Positions 11,240 through 22,100 of a stretch of DNA of 44,686 bases are shown piece by piece. The stretch is from Triparma columacea. Its lineage: Eukaryota; Sar; Bolidophyceae; Parmales; Triparmaceae. The notes beneath the pieces were generated by a model that worked only from the letters and a program-made list of their open reading frames with translations, was not told the origin of the DNA and did not search any database. Both the position numbers and the translations under genes were made by a program. The stretch is from positions 1 to 44,686 of the forward strand of contig BRYA01000623.1 of NCBI GenBank assembly GCA_030267965.1. Reading direction: 5' to 3'. Within the stretch, counting starts at the first letter, position 1; each line of letters begins with the position of its first letter.

Positions 11240-14200
11240 CTAGATCTCTTCTTTTTCAGTGAGAGCAGCAAATGGAGACTGAACTTTTTTCTCGAGAGTA
11301 TTCTGCTGCGGAGGCTTCCACTTCTTGATGCCTCCGACGCCCTCGAGCTTTTGCGCGGTAACATTGCCTGCTTTTCCTACCTTGCCTTGCGCTTTCAGTT
11401 TCTTCGCTGTTGATCGGGCCGAACTTTGCCCGACCTTCGGTTGGTTCTTCCATTCCATCGCCTTCGATGCCTTAGTCGAAGCTGGCATCTTTCTGATTTT
11501 CTTTGGGCTCTCTCGAACACTTTTTGCCCCTGCCCCAACTTCAGCTAGGGGTGATCTCTTCGTAAGTGGCGAGAATCTCCTTGTAATTGGTGGTGACCTC
11601 TTCGTGATCGGCGACCTCTGACGTAGCCCAGTGGCAAATTCCTCTCCTCTGTCGCCCTCCTCGTCCAATAAAGTCCCGAAAGGGTTCGTAGAAGCTCTCC
11701 CCCCCTTGCTCATCCTCTCGCTCCTCCTTCTCGTTCGAGGAGTAATGTGGCCTCCGATTTCGACGCTTCCTAAAATATCTCCAACTTCGTCCACTTCTCC
11801 TCCTTCGACGTCCTCATCGTCGGTTCCGCTGCCGTCGTCGATGCTGATTTCACCTCTTGTTACGTTCCCACCCATATCAGGGAGCTCGTAGTCACTATAG
11901 TCACTATAACAGTCTTCCCCCTTGTCATCTTCCTCCTTTGCTGCATCCTTCGTGTACTTTGGATTAGGTTTGAGCGCCGGCATGAGGTCTTCCTGCACCT
12001 CTTCCTGATTATCCTTCTCTACCTTCATAGGACTGAGGGACATCCTTGGGCTTTGCGTCTTAAGGAGCGGGCTTCCGATTTCTTCTTCATCGTTCACAAC
12101 CCCTCCATCCTCCTTGTGCACCACTTCCTCCTCCACCACCGCAACCTCCTCTTCCTCCACGGAACCCACCTCTTCCTCTTCCCCCCCCATTTGCTCAATC
12201 TCCTCCTCATTTATCTCTTCAACGATGACGTCTTCCATGCCAACCTCGTAAATCTCCTCTTCCTCCTCGCTCCGCCCCCCTTCCTTGTCTCCGCTCCTCC
12301 GAACCTCTCCAACACTTCTCCTCTCCTTCTTCGCCCTCATGGCACTCTGTCTCTTTCTTGTGCTCGTGAATTTTTGCCTCTTCATGTCATCTTTGACGCT
12401 CTGCGGATATATGCTGATACTCGTCTGCATCCAGTACTTGACGAGCAACATCAAGTGCTCCCAACCGACGACTACCATCAATAAGCCCCATTCCCCAATT
12501 GAACCAATGAGTCTTCTGACGAAACTGCTGGTTGTCGCCATAAGGGCGCAGTTCGTGAGGACCGCCAACACGGTGACGATATGGAGCACGTGCTCCCACA
12601 CACCGATTCCGCCCGCCTTTGTCGCAAGCGGTCTCCTCCTAGCCCTGCACAGCTTGTAGGCGTCCAGCCTAATCTGGATGAGGTTGTTAATGAGGACTAT
12701 CAATGGGGTCAAAGGCATCACCGCACTAAAGTTGGCAACGTATGCAAATTGAATAACCGCGTAGACAAAATCATCGAAGCCATCGTGCTCAGGGAGCATA
12801 GTTTCCTCCCATACGCTGCTCTGCGCCTGATTCAATAGTGCTTTCATGTTGTCCTGTTTCTTCCTGAAAGCGCTCCCGACATTCTTCCCCTCCGCCTCCG
12901 CCTTTCTCTCTTTAATGTCAAGCTGCCTGATCCTATCTCTCAACCTAACCCGCCCCTTGTACAACTTCCACCTGTGCAGTAGCAACGGAAAGTAAATTGT
13001 GATGAGGATGTTCCACCAGTGTGCCACTGTGATGTAGACGAGGATGCCGCTGGCAACCCTGAAAATGCTGTTGTCCGGGTCTGTAGTCAAAAACGCGTAG
13101 TAGTAAAGGGCGGCGAAGTAGTTTACGAAACGGAAGCTAAACACCTTCAAGATGAGGTGATTTCTGTATTCTGTGTCAGTCCTGTAGTTCTCAAAGTCGT
13201 TCAACATGAATGCGAGCCTTGTGAAGAAAAAGTTAATCAACGGTAACATCATGCCCAATACTGTGGGGTACACAAGCATAATCAGCCACAAATTCTTGTC
13301 CAGTAGATGCTCCTTCGTCAGGCTTACACTCGCAACGTTATTTGACGTTTTCCCAATCATGCTAAGGCTGAAGTCCCAAATGTTCACGTCCTCCCCATTT
13401 GCATTGAAATACCGCGCCAAAATGATGTCCCTGTTCGCGTAAGCCATGAGCATGAATATCAGCGCCCCCGCAGTGAAGGAAAAGGTCAACAAAAGACCAA
13501 TCGCACACTTTGCATACCTCTTCCAAGCTGGGTAATGAACGACCCACTCCTGGGTTATGGGGCACCTCACATAGTCTCCGTGGTACTGTGGCCTCGTGGT
13601 CTCTTCCTCCTCGTAGTTGAGGGTGCCCCACCTGTGTCCGAGGAAATTGCTTCGCTGCCGCCAACTAACCATTACAGCGAAACTCCAGAGAATGATGAAG
13701 ATGGCAAAGAAAGGGCGAGAGGGTGGATCCCAGCTGACGAGGCACATCTGAACCACGAACTGAACTAGCCCCAAAAAGGCAGGCAAAATCAGCCACTTGC
13801 TGCTGTGCTCCAGCCAGGCAAAGTAGAACGCGACGCCTTCGCCGAAGTAACTTGCCACGTTGTCGAGCGGCTGGTTCAGCGATCCCTTCATTAATCTAAC
13901 GAAAAAAGAGGGCGGGATGTCAATGTCTTGTTCCACGGCTAGTGGGAGCTCCCCCCCTACCATCGAGCCCCTCGTCGCGCTACCGTTTGCCTCCTTCTTC
14001 TTTTCGTCTCTCCAATTGACCTCCGACCAGTACGTTACCCAGGAAGTGTACAGCCCCTCTAGTCTTTTATGCATGTGGAGTGGCACCCTCATCTCTACGT
14101 GCTTCCCGAGCGTTGTCCTCTCGCCGAGCTCGGCCCCGCTGTCCCTGATTCTCGATCTTGCAATAAAGTCGATTATTTTCTGTCTCTCACTGCTCCTAAA

Positions 14201-16966
14201 CAGGACTTTCTCCTCGTCCATCTTGCTTACTTTGTCCCCGACTGAGGTGAACTTCTTCCTGATGCTCTCCCTGAAGGCAACGTACGATCCGTCCCTCGTC
14301 TTCAGCTTCATCTTCAACACCTCTGCGACATCTTCCAGGCGCTCTTCGGGGCACCGCAGCTTCAACATTACCCTTGACGTGTCCAAGGAGTACACTCTCT
14401 TTCCCTCCAAACCAGCCTGACGAAGTCGCGCCCATATCTGAGTACCGGGGGAATTAAAGCCTAGAAAGTAATCAGGCGGTGGTGCAGCCGGTTTATCCTC
14501 TTTCTCGCTATCAAAGGAGGAGAGAGACGAAGAGGACCCATATTTTCTGAACGAAGTCAAGATTCGCTTGAACAGTCCCCTCTTGGCCTGTTGCTGCTTT
14601 TCTTCGCCCTTCTCCGGACCAGATGTACTCTCGCTTTCGGCAGCTCTTGTATCCCTGGCTCTGCCTCTTCTCTTCCTCATTTCTGACTTGGACATGGCAT
14701 TTTTTTTACTACCCCGTATTATTCCCTTGATATGTTGGGAGTGGTCTCCACCGACTGTTCTCTGAGCGGCCATCCTGACCATCTCTCGCTGCAACTGAAG
14801 AAAACCCCTGAATACAAGCCAGTAGGTACCCTCTGTCTCGGCCTCTAGATCAAAGGAGTGGCTGCCGTTTCCGTGGGCGAAGTGGGCGTTTGGGTCCTCA
14901 GGGGTCTTATTTTGCCAGTGTACCAAGTGAGGAGAGGAAAGAATAAGACTGAACGATTTGCCCGTGTTGTAGTGCGACTTGGAAGATCGCAAGTTTTTCG
15001 TCCCTGTCTCGCCCTTGTGGAAGGGGTCCTCGTTCTTAGCAGGGTGAACCGCCATGATGGTGCTCGTGTTGATGTGGCCAGAGTAGAAGAGCTTCTTGTA
15101 GTGATCCTTCATATTCTTCTTGAAAGACGCCATGTAGGAGGGCTTAGTGTGCTACACCGAACGTAGCGAGGAGCAGGGGGGGGGCAAAGCGACGTTCAAA
15201 GGGTTCTGTTAGTGCTTAGAATTATCGCGCCTGCTCCCCGTCCTTCCTCACCTTGTGCATGTGGGCAGGAAGGAACTCCCTCGAACCGAACGCCCCGCCG
15301 TCGTCGTCGTTGTCAAAATTTCCAAAGCCTGTCCTAGAAACGAGGGAGCCGAAATTGATCTTTTGCTTCTGCAGCGCAAACTTGGCCAGGTCATCTTCTA
15401 TTGGGGCATAGTATATCGTGGTAGGGGTGTCCGTGTCAAGTACATAAATGCGCACATAGGATGCGGTGGAATTGGGGAAGTGGCGCTTTAGGACAATTCC
15501 ATTGGACTCGCTGGTGCCAAAGAGGGCCTTGAGAAAGTCTTGGAACATATTTTTTCGTTGAATTCCAACCGGAATGATCTGTGGTGAGTAAAACAAGCCG
15601 CGGGAAGGTTTGCGTCAGTGCATAAGGTAACGTGCCCTCCGACTTTTGATTCAATCTCACCTCCTTGGGAGTGGGAGTACTACCTCCGTCGCCACCACCG
15701 TTCTTCTTGGACTTTAACTTCTTCTCGATCGCGTCCCGCTTCTCCTTGAGAAGCTTGACGTGGTTTCTCCCGGATTCAGCCCAGCCGTCGACACTGTTAT
15801 TGGGATCGGCGTTTTCGACGTCCGAATAGTCAATTCTCATGAGGGGAGGGGATGAGACGGACTTCATGATGGCACCACCTCCGGCCTCGAGATCCTTGTC
15901 GTCGGCGTCTCCATTCGAGGCGGCGGACGGATCCAGGGCCGAGGGAGATGTCAACTGGCTCCCCCACTTAATCTTTTTTGAATTAGGGGAGATGAAGCCG
16001 TCCTTGTCGTACTTCTGAGGAGTATCGACGGCCGCTTCGAAGCAGGTTTGCTTTTGGAGGAAAACCTTCTTGTTATCGCTGTCAAGGCCGACACTGTGGC
16101 GAGCGAAGCGAGGTGTGCGGGAGGGTTCCTTTAGATTTTTAAGTCTTCATCTTGCTTCCCTTCTATCCATTCTCACCTAATTCCAATGCGGATCCCCTCC
16201 CAATCCCCGTCAATCTCGCTTCTAAAGTCCAGCTCGTTCGCCCAGAGCGCATACTCTGCTGAGGGGGAGAGAACAATGGCAAAGTCAAAGTCGTCCTCGT
16301 TGAAGTTATTACTGCTTCTGGACCTGTGTGTCACAGTTTTCCGCCTAGGCGTGGCCACGTCCGAGTTGTCGTCCTCGACGAGAAAGTCGCCAATGGATCT
16401 CGACGACAGCACTGGGGAATTTAGATTGGCAAAGGTTGGAACACTGTTATCGTGTCCCATGCGTTGGTTCCCATATATCCCCTGAGCCAACTTGTTAAGA
16501 CGCCGCTTCATCTGAAGTGGGTCGTTTTTGATCTTGTGTTCGATGATATCCTTCGTCAGAAGGTTGGTGGGGTTGGAAGTCGTCACTCTTGGGGAGAGGA
16601 TCTGGGCCCTCGGATTCTGAAGAGACTCCCGCCTCTTTTTGAAGCTCATATTGTGCTTGACTATGTCTATTAACTTTTTTGGCGACTGTTTCTTAGCGGA
16701 ATTAAACGTCTTTGGCGAGAAAATGCCCTTGAGACCAGAGTTGAGTTCTATCTCTTGGTACAGTTCAGATGATCGTGGCGTTTCAGTGGAATTGAACGTA
16801 AGGAGAGAGGAATCGGTCTGTGGATGGGAGGTAGTGAGTATAAATAAAATACAGATCGGTCGTCGTTTTAGCCTACTTTCACCCTGGCACTCACACTAAG
16901 TCCCAAACAAACTCTTCTCTCGAATCGATTCTTTTTATCGTTCAAATTTTCCTCGTTAGAAGACAT
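11240..16966 (-). CDS. Anoctamin (TMEM16) family membrane protein with long N-terminal PH-like extension
   Basis: Five minus-strand exons, 16966-16895, 16817-16177, 16093-15661, 15578-15252 and 15151-11240, join in phase for 1794 residues. The last exon alone is open for over 1300 codons. Residues about 375-620 look like a pleckstrin-homology domain interrupted by insertions. The anoctamin core begins near residue 915 with NVASYFGEGVAFYFAWLE and includes ENYRTDTEYRNHLILKVFSF, VIQFAYVANFSAVMPLTPL and NNLIQIRLDAYKL. TMEM16 proteins are calcium-activated lipid scramblases or anion channels with ten helices; location is usually plasma or endoplasmic membrane. By eye, several calcium-binding acids of helices 7 and 8 are changed (see findings). 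The C-terminal about 330 residues are acidic, then basic, with repeated S/T-P sites, and look disordered. Scramblase versus channel cannot be told from sequence. Confidence 0.9.
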
Positions 16967-17141
16967 CCTTGGAGTGTAGAAGCGGATCTAGGGGTTCGGT
17001 AGTTTATGCAGCGGGATATGTGCTGACTGAGATGTGTGAGGTCGCAAGGATTGAGTAGGGATTTCAAAAAGGAGAGAAAGTGGGAGTGGGGAGGGCATAA
17101 AAAAGCGGATCCAAGGAATTAATAATTACCCTGGAATCTTA

Positions 17142-18304
17142 ATGTGCTCAACGCGAGGAGGAAATAGGCCTGCGAACAGTAGACCTATCCTTTTCACCCC
17201 CTTCGCGATCACCGTTGTATCGCTTGTAGCTTTGTTCATCTTCCTTAATGAGAGAAGATCATCGGAGCACAGTGATGCTATTCTCGGCATAACAAAGCCA
17301 AAGGAGGAGAAGAAGAGTTTTCCTCGTGAATCCCCGTCTGTACCGACCCCCAGGACAGGGTGGTCGACACGAAATATCGAACAATTGTCGATGTGGATGG
17401 AGTGCCAAAGGAAGCTGCGATGGGAGAAGGAGAAGTGGGTCGGTCGACAGGGGTTAAAGTTGCTGCTACTAGGTGAGAAACGAGCGGGTACTATGTATTG
17501 TGATGTGGTGAATTCTAAGCCCCATTCTCGCGTCGCAGGAGACAGTATAACGGAGCACCTGACTGGTGCAAGCGTGGGTGTAGTTTCTCAACGCTTTGAC
17601 GAAGTGAAAGCTGCTTTCGACTCTTCGTTCGAAGATGATACTACATTAGCACTAGGAATTTCTGGAGACCAAACCCAGCACCTGCTATGGAGGTTGGGAG
17701 AGGGTGGCGAGTTGGAGGGTCTTGAGCCGGAGTTTGTGCACATCTTGATAGGTACGTTCTCTCATAACATCAGCATTCGGGTGCATATACCATTCAACCT
17801 CCCCTCCCTCCTCAACCGTCGCTATAATTCTCACGCATCATCCAAACTCGCTTCGGTCATCATCGGCGAATCACTGCCATCAATGACCGCCATCAATGAC
17901 CGTTCAACGCAGGAACCAACAACCTTGGAGCCGGATTCGCCCCTATCGGTGCTTTTGAGGGCATCAAGGCTGTCGTGGATCTGGTGAGAGAGACCGTGCC
18001 TCCTTCAACCCGAATAATATTGGAGGAGATCTTCCCGAGGGAGTTTCGAAATCCGAGCCAGGAGCAGGAAAAAGTGGCCAAGGTGAACGAAATGATAAGG
18101 GAATATTGGAAGGAGGAAGATGGGACTGGAGGGGGCATCACTCTCGCACAGTGCGGGAGGGCCTTCGTCACGGATGAGACCAAGGGGTTCAATGAGGGGG
18201 CTTGGAGAGTGAAAATTCCACTGATGCCAGACAAACTACATCCCTCTGCGTCGGGGGTGAAATTATGGATGGACTGCATAAAGGCGCAAATGCGTAATAT
18301 TTAA
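17142..18304 (+). CDS. SGNH/GDSL hydrolase, PAF-acetylhydrolase beta-like, membrane-anchored
   Basis: Exons 17142-17472, 17539-17751 and 17913-18304 give 311 residues. After a short basic start, residues about 17-36 (ILFTPFAITVVSLVALFIFL) form one membrane helix, suggesting a type II anchored enzyme facing the lumen or outside. The SGNH blocks are in order: LLLLGDSITE (nucleophile Ser, split by intron 1), GISGDQTQHLLWRL, LIGTNNLG (block III, split by intron 2) and PDKLHPS with the catalytic Asp and His. The best family match is the platelet-activating-factor acetylhydrolase beta/gamma group; the natural ester is unknown. The last nine codons and the stop lie in the first copy of a 37-bp tandem duplication. 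It diverges from the anoctamin gene across 175 bp. Confidence 0.85.
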
Positions 18305-18347
18305 TTAGTTCTGCATAAAGGCGCAAATGCGTAATATTTAATTAGTT
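18274..18347 (+). repeat. Perfect 37-bp tandem duplication across the SGNH stop codon
   Basis: Copies at 18274-18310 and 18311-18347 are identical and head-to-tail (start CTGCATAAAGGCGCAAATGC). The first copy contains the end of the SGNH hydrolase coding region and its TAA; the second lies in the 3' untranslated region. Confidence 0.97.
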
Positions 18348-18403
18348 CCTGTGAACTTTAATTTCCTCCCACCAAGGGCAAGGCAAAACTTTCAATTACT
18401 CTC

Positions 18404-19018
18404 ATGTCTACAAACCTCACGAACCTCGTAACGTTCCCTTGTCCCCCTTCCTCCCTCTCATTCATCCTATCGCTCCCTTCTGCATCAACTAGGGTCATTC
18501 ACTCTTCCAAACCACACAAAACCAAGTCGACCTGCACGACCAATCTCATTGGGGGTGGTGGATTTGGTGTCTTCCACGTTGACCTCGATGAAAGTGTTCC
18601 CCGTTGGGAGCAAGATGCGGGTGATTTCTTCAATTCTTGCTCAATGCCGATGTTAGATGGTGATTTCAGCAGGGGTGTCATTATTTGCGAGAGCGAGACG
18701 TGGTCCCCAGACAAGTGGAAAATGGTGACAGTGCTGCAGTGCCAGCTGGCGAGGTTTCAGTTGGAGAACTTCAAGACTGGTAAGAATGGGGGGGGGGGTG
18801 CGAGCGTGGCCGTTAGGATTTGTTGGAAGGGGGAGGGGGGGGCATTGTTCCAAGAGGAGGTGAGAAAAGAGGCAGAAACTAAGCAGCATCACCGATGACG
18901 AAGCAGCCAGGAACCCAACCTTCACGACCCCCTTCGCTCGTTGCAGGTTGAGAAGAGGAGAGACGGGATCGAAAGGGGGGCGGGAAGGAAGAGGGGATTC
19001 TTCATGAAAGGAAACTGA
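18404..19018 (+). CDS. Hypothetical protein, unrecognised
   Basis: An ATG at 18404 opens a frame that runs to a good donor (GAGGAG|GTGAGA) at 18860 and rejoins in phase at 18947 after TCGCTCGTTGCAG, ending at 19018; 175 residues in all. Without splicing the frame stops at 18898. The N-terminal 50 residues are rich in Ser, Thr and Leu; the middle contains short hydrophobic strands (GGFGVFHVDLDE, GVIICESETWSPDKWKMVTV) and the end is basic. I recognise no family. The first exon lies only about 100 bp after the SGNH hydrolase stop, so it could also be a downstream exon of a longer transcript; the start is weakly supported. Confidence 0.45.
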
Positions 19019-19136
19019 AGCTTAGGAAATAGCAAAGGAGTTGCGTGTTTCAGTGGGGGGTTTCAATTGTGGCCTTAGACGTACACATAAAGTTAGAGTA
19101 CTTGAAGAGTGGTTTTCTTCTCAAAACTGTTTCATT

Positions 19137-22100
19137 TCAAACCCTCAACCGTGGACATTCTTCTCTTGAGGGTTTCACTTCTAGCCCATTGGTTACAGAG
19201 TCACAGTCACATGGCAAACCTCCATAGAGACAAACCCCACATTGGTCAAGGTCACTAGTATCTTCGTCTTGTCCAAAACCAATATCATGACAGCAGCTAA
19301 TCCAAACCTCTTCTCCTTCTCGCTCATTCTTGTTCTCATTATTCATCTTCTTGCAATCCTCGCAAATGTCCGCCTTCCCTGGAAAATTAGTAATGCAACC
19401 TTCTGGACGGCCAGAGAACGCTATCAGAGTGATGAGACTGGTGCTCGCCTCGACATCAGTCCTCATCTCTTGGTAGAGCGCATCTCTATCAAATATAACC
19501 CCTTGTAAAGGTCTATCGATCCGGGAAATTGCGAGATGAGTCAGCTTGGGCAAATCTTCTTCGATCATCATAGGGTACATCATGAACCCATGTGCGCGTG
19601 TGAGGTCTAGTTTGGTCAAATTATTCAAACCCCTCAAACCCCTATCGTCTAACTGAATATTCGAAGAGAAAGCAAGTTTGAGTTCCTGAAGGCTAAGTGG
19701 GAAATCACCCTCTTTGATGCTCGCCCCATCGGCGAAATGAAAGCCGGACATTTGAAGTGTCTCGAGGCCTTCAATGGACCTAACGAACTTTGGAACTCTG
19801 GTCATGACACTTGACGGTAGTCCTGGGCAGCCCATCCAACGCAATTCCTTGATTCCCTCGCCAATGTCCAAATTGAAGTCTTCGATCCTTCCAGCCTCTC
19901 GTGGGTTAGTAATACTTGTGATATTGCATCTCTTGGCGTAAATTTTGTGCAACGTGTCGACTTTGAGGGCACCGTCTATGAGCTCGACGAGATCTGAAAA
20001 GCTCACTCCCATGTTGTCGTTCGCTACCAACTCTTGCAAACTCCCTTCCAGACTTTGAATCCCGTCAAAGCTTCTTAGAGCATTATTCGACACGTCAAGA
20101 TGCTTCAAGTTGGTATTCAAGCTGCAGTCAGCTAGGTTCTTGAAGATGCTCTCCTCGAAATTATTGTCTGCCAAATTCACTCTGCTGACATTGAGACCAA
20201 CCAAACCTCCTTCTCGAAGCAACTTCGGAAGAACCTTCAGGTCCAAGCCAGCCCAATCAATCTCCTCTATACTGTTTCCCTCAAGCATTATCTTTCCCGT
20301 CGAATCTACATCAGCAACCTCAAATGGCAGAACAGTAATGTTATTGTAACTCAAGTCCAACAGCTGCAGCTCATCTAAACTGCCTTTGAGCCATTTTGGA
20401 AAGCTGTTGAACGAGTTGTCCTTCAACCTCAACTCTTTCAACTTAGTAAAGCTTGAAAGAGTTTCTCCAGCTAACCAAGCAGGATAAGTGGCCCTCTGCG
20501 TGCCCTCGCTGGTAAAACTGGTTAATTTTTCGAACTTATCCATGTCCGAGGGCTCGTTTAGCGCCGCCCAGTCCTCCTCAGAAGTACATTCGCTAACATC
20601 TAAATCGAATGTTGATCTGCTGCCGTCGCCAGCTCCAAACCCACACACGGCACCCCACCAAAATCCTTTTTCAAAATATAGATGCGCACTGCCCTTGCCG
20701 AAAGCTTCCCAGATACATTTCGTGTAGTGACTACTGGCACAGTCTGATTTAGCTTTGTGAGTGGACAGGTTTAGCATCAGTCCAAACCAAAGCCCGACAC
20801 CCATACAAAAGAGACCAAGCACGTGACGTATCTTGTTTGCGCCTTTTTTCAGCTTTCTAACTTTTTCCTCCTCCTTCAGGATCTCCTCCTCACTATGGAT
20901 TTTCATCTGCTTCATCTTGGCCTTCATGTCAAAGTCGGGTCCCTGCTCTCCTGATTCCTCGGCTTCCTTCTCGGCGAGCAACTTCTTGGCGAAGGTGTCC
21001 GGCCAAATCCCACCGTTGTCGCTACCATCGCGAGGGTCGATATTTCTTACGAAATAATCGTGAAAAGCTTTTATCTTGAGCTTGCCTTGCCCCAGCAAGG
21101 TAAGATTTGTATACCATGGCGGAACCATCCCGCCAGGGTTGGTCCCCACAATAATGGAAACTTTTGTTCCCTCGATTCCACCTTCGTCGACCCATGGTTC
21201 AAAGTGGTATCCGCTCGTGAATAATAGCACTCGCGTCATCCTTTTCTTTTTAGGATACTTCTCGTGTTCACAGGAACGGGAGATCGAGTCAAACTTCCTG
21301 TCACCTTGAGCAACGAAGATAGTGTCGCAGACTATATCACGACGCGCCACAAACTTCGGAAGTTCAAACTCACCGTGGAAAAGGCTCCATCCCAGCTCGT
21401 ACTCAATCTCTTCGATGTATTTGTAATCTCCGGTCTTTATTGATAACTGATACTTAGTGTACGAGATCAATTGCTCCGGAGAGGCATGAGGTACGACGAA
21501 ATTTATCGACAATTCGTGACAATCTGACTCTAGTGACTTGGAAACAAATGCGGTGGGCTTGAATTCTGGAAATTCCTTGATCTCCGTGCTCTTCTTCTTG
21601 TGCGTTGCTTCCTCTGCCTTGTGATGCAACAATTTTTCGTTGAATTCGATCCAAAGAAGTTTTGGGAAGATTCCGCCCTTCTTGGCGATTCCATAATTTC
21701 GCTGTAGCTCCTGAAACCTCAAAAATTCTTGGATATGCTCCCTCATCAATCGAAGGTAACTGTCATTAATCATCTCCACCATAAAGTAGAGCGGTACAAG
21801 GACTGCGATGAAGTCCAGCTTTGTTTTTGACTTGTCGAGTTGCCCTCTTTGCATATTGAAAAGAGTATAGAAGGATTCGAAGCACACGTCAATGACTGCA
21901 ATTGTCGAAACCGAAACTTCAGAATTGTATAGGCAGAAACCCATGACCAAAAAGTGAGCTGTCAAGACTTGCGTATATAATTGGAGAAGTGGCCACTTTA
22001 GCCATGTCGCAAAGTTTTGTGCATTTAGAAACTGGATCATGACTTCAGAAAACGAGGAGCTGAAGATAACAAAAATGGAATACTTGCCTGCAGAGATGTT

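Noticed and set aside
15222..15251. Reading through to a TAA at about 15222 as the end of a separate gene
   Set aside because: A strong GTGAGG donor at 15251 splices in phase to 15151, which extends the anoctamin frame upstream of its first ATG.
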